Both the position numbers and the translations under genes were made by a program. From positions 1 through 40,111 of the forward strand of contig OMZP01000005.1 of NCBI GenBank assembly GCA_900315585.1: DNA of 40,111 bases. The letters run 5' to 3'. Under the pieces are notes generated by a model. It saw only the letters and a program-made list of their open reading frames with translations, had not been told where the DNA came from and searched no databases. Of the stretch, positions 38,563-40,111 are shown one piece after another. Origin of the DNA: an uncultured Eubacteriales bacterium. GTDB taxonomy: Bacteria; Bacillota; Clostridia; Christensenellales; Aristaeellaceae. Numbering within the stretch: position 1 is the first letter of the stretch; every line of letters begins with the position of its first letter.

Positions 38563-39354
38563 ATGCCATCCAGAAAACCAGCCGGGCGGTGGCCCTTCGC
38601 CCCGAAGGACGTGAACCTGAACCGGGACACCGACCTCATCAAGGTCATCGCCATGATCGCCATGGTGCTGGACCACGCGGGGAAGATGTTCTTCCCGCAA
38701 TACCGCGCGTTCCGCATCCTGGGCCGGCTGGCCTTCCCGCTGTTTGCCTACTGCATCGCCGTGGGCTGCGTCTATTCCCGGAACCGGATGAAGTACCTGT
38801 CCCGCATCGTGCTGATGGGCCTGATCTCCCAGCCCTTCTACGCCGTGGCCCTGGCCCACAGCACCCAGTCCATGTACGCCATCCGCTTCGCGGACAACCC
38901 GGTGGGGGCGGTGGTGAACTTCTACGTGCAGTGCTGGGCGACGCCCAACATCATGCTGACGCTGGCGCTGGGACTGCTTGCGTGCTGGTCCCTGCGGGAC
39001 AGGCAGATTCCCTGCTTCCTGGCGCTGGCGCTGATCGTATGGAAGATCCAGGGCAGCATCAACTATGGCTGGCGGGGCGTGGCGCTGATTGTGCTGTTCT
39101 ACCTGTTCATCAACCGCTGGTGGCTGTCCCTGCCGGTGGTGGGGGCGTTTATGGTCTGGTGGAGCCTGCGGGGCGGCGGCTACCGCATCTTCGGCCTGTC
39201 CTTCGACATCCAGGTGTTCGCCCTGCTGGCCCTGCCGCTGATCTACATCCACACCTATTCAAAGCTCAAGATCAACAAGTGGGTTTTCTACCTGTTCTAC
39301 CCGGGCCACCTGATCGGCATCATGCTGATCGAATTCGCGCTGAAGCTGGGGTAG
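38563..39354 (+). CDS. traX: TraX-family integral membrane protein
   Basis: 263 residues with about seven to eight membrane helices and the TraX/OpgC-like signature DLIKVIAMIAMVLDHAGKMFFPQ, then RILGRLAFPLFAYCIAVGC and NYGWRGVALIVLFY. The family is named after the F-pilin acetylase TraX; chromosomal Firmicute members are thought to be acyltransferases, and the conserved early Asp-His fits that. No pilus or transfer gene lies nearby, so the substrate is unknown. GGAGG ribosome site with a longish spacing. It is flanked by family A repeats on both sides. Confidence 0.9.
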   Translation: MPSRKPAGRWPFAPKDVNLNRDTDLIKVIAMIAMVLDHAGKMFFPQYRAFRILGRLAFPLFAYCIAVGCVYSRNRMKYLSRIVLMGLISQPFYAVALAHSTQSMYAIRFADNPVGAVVNFYVQCWATPNIMLTLALGLLACWSLRDRQIPCFLALALIVWKIQGSINYGWRGVALIVLFYLFINRWWLSLPVVGAFMVWWSLRGGGYRIFGLSFDIQVFALLALPLIYIHTYSKLKINKWVFYLFYPGHLIGIMLIEFALKLG

Positions 39355-39367
39355 TGGATCGGATGGG

Positions 39368-39433
39368 AAGATCCTTCGCTTCGCTTGGATGACGGAAAGC
39401 GGCGCTGTCATTCTGAGCGCAGGAAAGGATCTT
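39368..39433. repeat. Dispersed palindromic repeat family A, copy 5
   Basis: AAGATCCTTCGCTTCGCTTGGATGAC paired with GTCATTCTGAGCG...AAAGGATCTTTT, 13 bases after traX. The right arm ends in TTTT, so it may also terminate traX. Confidence 0.8.
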
Positions 39434-39478
39434 TTGCGAATCGCGTTTCGCGTTCGGTTAAGATTTGAAGAACTCCTA

Positions 39479-39507
39479 TTGACATCAGCGTGATAAAGTG
39501 ATAAACT
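39479..39507 (+). promoter_or_regulatory. Promoter of the T-box-controlled transporter
   Basis: TTGACA (39479-39484), 17 bp, TAAACT (39502-39507); predicted start near 39514. Confidence 0.8.
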
Positions 39508-39513
39508 ATGGCA

Positions 39514-39793
39514 CAACAAAGGCAGTGACCGGAAACGAGTAGGGGAGCAGACCCAGCAGCAAGAGAGCTGCCGGACGGTGCGAGGCAGTCTGCGGCGCTC
39601 TTCCGAATTACCTTCCGATAGCCGCCCGCTGAAAGGGTTTCCGAGTAGGCGCAGCCGGGTTCGCCCGTTACAGCGATAGGGTATGGGCTTTGGCCGTACC
39701 CGACGAGGGCGACCGTCGCGAGGCGGCACCGAACAGAGGTGGTACAGCGGTCATTCCGCCCTCTGCATGGACGACATGCGGAGGGCGTTTTTT
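39514..39793 (+). ncRNA. T-box leader RNA with terminator
   Basis: A leader of about 280 bases between promoter and transporter gene has the parts of a T-box riboswitch in order: stem I with AGAGAG (39562-39567) and the distal GGTGCGAG (39577-39584), the specifier-loop side GAATTACC (39605-39612), the stem III/pseudoknot-like middle (AGTAGGCGCAGCCGGGTT near 39644-39661), the T-box core AGAGGTGGTACAGCGG (39735-39750), and a terminator GCCCTCTGCATG / CATGCGGAGGGC (39758-39786) followed by TTTTTT. Uncharged tRNA would stabilise the antiterminator and switch the transporter on. The specifier codon is ambiguous (UUA Leu, AUU Ile, UAC Tyr or ACC Thr by different register). Confidence 0.9.
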
Positions 39794-39826
39794 CGTCCTT
39801 CGCGCATTACGAAGGAGGTTCAACCC

Positions 39827-40111
39827 ATGTTCATCAAGCTCCTCATGCTGGTGGTGTTCTTCGGCATCATGATCGGTGTCGGCTTCTACACCCGCAAGCA
39901 CGCCACCGACGTCAACGGCTTCGTGCTGGGCGGGCGCTCCGTGGGCCCGTGGCTCACCGCCTTTGCCTACGGCACGTCCTATTTCTCCGCGGTCATCTTC
40001 GTGGGCTACGCCGGACAGTTCGGTTGGAAGTACGGCATCGCCTCCACCTGGATCGGCCTGGGCAACGCCTTCATCGGTTCGCTGATGGCCTGGGTGATCC
40101 TGGGCCGCCGC
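39827..40111 (+). CDS. Sodium:solute symporter family transporter, N-terminal part (cut by window edge)
   Basis: The first 95 codons lie in the window: MFIKLLMLVVFFGIMIGVGF (first helix), then a short basic loop with DVNGFVLGGRSVGPWLTAFAYGTSYFSAVIFVGYAG, the conserved GGR.(L/V)GPW...(A/G)TS(Y/D)FSA.. opening of the SSS/PutP family, with the start of a third helix. These carriers couple sodium entry to uptake of amino acids or other solutes. The T-box leader upstream implies an amino acid as the substrate. AAGGAGG ribosome site 8 bases before the ATG. The remaining 400 or so residues are outside. Confidence 0.9.
   Translation, partial: MFIKLLMLVVFFGIMIGVGFYTRKHATDVNGFVLGGRSVGPWLTAFAYGTSYFSAVIFVGYAGQFGWKYGIASTWIGLGNAFIGSLMAWVILGRR

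Noticed and set aside
38563..39354. Conjugation function for the traX gene
   Set aside because: No other transfer gene is near, and chromosomal TraX-family proteins are common in Firmicutes.
1..40111. tRNA or rRNA genes
   Set aside because: None was recognised by eye on either strand; a covariance search would be needed to exclude a divergent tRNA.

Overview
The window reads as chromosome of a GC-rich, endospore-forming member of the Clostridia (Firmicutes). Evidence seen directly: sporulation genes yqfC, yqfD, spoIIGA and sigE; a cluster of exact Spo0A boxes; a T-box leader; strong AGGAGG-type ribosome sites; consensus sigma-A promoters. A gut or rumen Christensenellales/Oscillospirales-like host is only an inference from gene order, composition and several families of palindromic intergenic repeats.

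Region 1 (1 to about 7560) is an accessory island of visibly lower GC. It holds the start of an IS256-family transposase abutting a serine recombinase that looks cut short, an ArdC-like antirestriction metalloprotease, a small ribbon-helix-helix-like regulator, a UPF0145 protein with a small membrane partner, an SF2 helicase-like ATPase and a tandem pair of paralogous proteins of unknown function. Two divergent promoters share three copies of the perfect palindrome TAGGATATCCTA; one copy sits exactly inside the 17-bp spacer of a consensus TTGACA/TATAAT promoter. Two leftward operons share a near-identical promoter/leader module. A 4.6-4.8 kb gap carries an unusual nest of G/C runs and inverted repeats.

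Region 2 (7.6-18.5 kb) is conserved core: rubrerythrin, then the leftward operon yqfC-yqfD-phoH-pgpH-(ybeY+cdd)-era-recO, in which ybeY and cytidine deaminase form one open frame. dusB faces a Spo0B-type histidine kinase across a perfect 19-bp inverted repeat containing both stop codons. mscL has a C-terminal zinc ribbon.

Region 3 (18.5-32.8 kb) holds three ABC import systems: a nucleoside (BMP/NupNOPQ-type) system leftward, and galactose (MglBAC) and ribose-like (CUT2) systems rightward. Each binding-protein gene is followed by a strong stem-loop before the rest of its operon, and none of the three binding proteins has a recognisable lipobox. The third ATPase lacks several canonical nucleotide-binding residues.

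Region 4 (32.8-40.1 kb) holds spoIIGA-sigE under probable Spo0A control, the divergent ymxH, nrdR-phoP-phoR, a TraX-family membrane protein, and a T-box leader ahead of a truncated sodium:solute symporter gene. Dispersed palindromic repeats (at least four sequence families; one family in five copies) occupy most operon ends.
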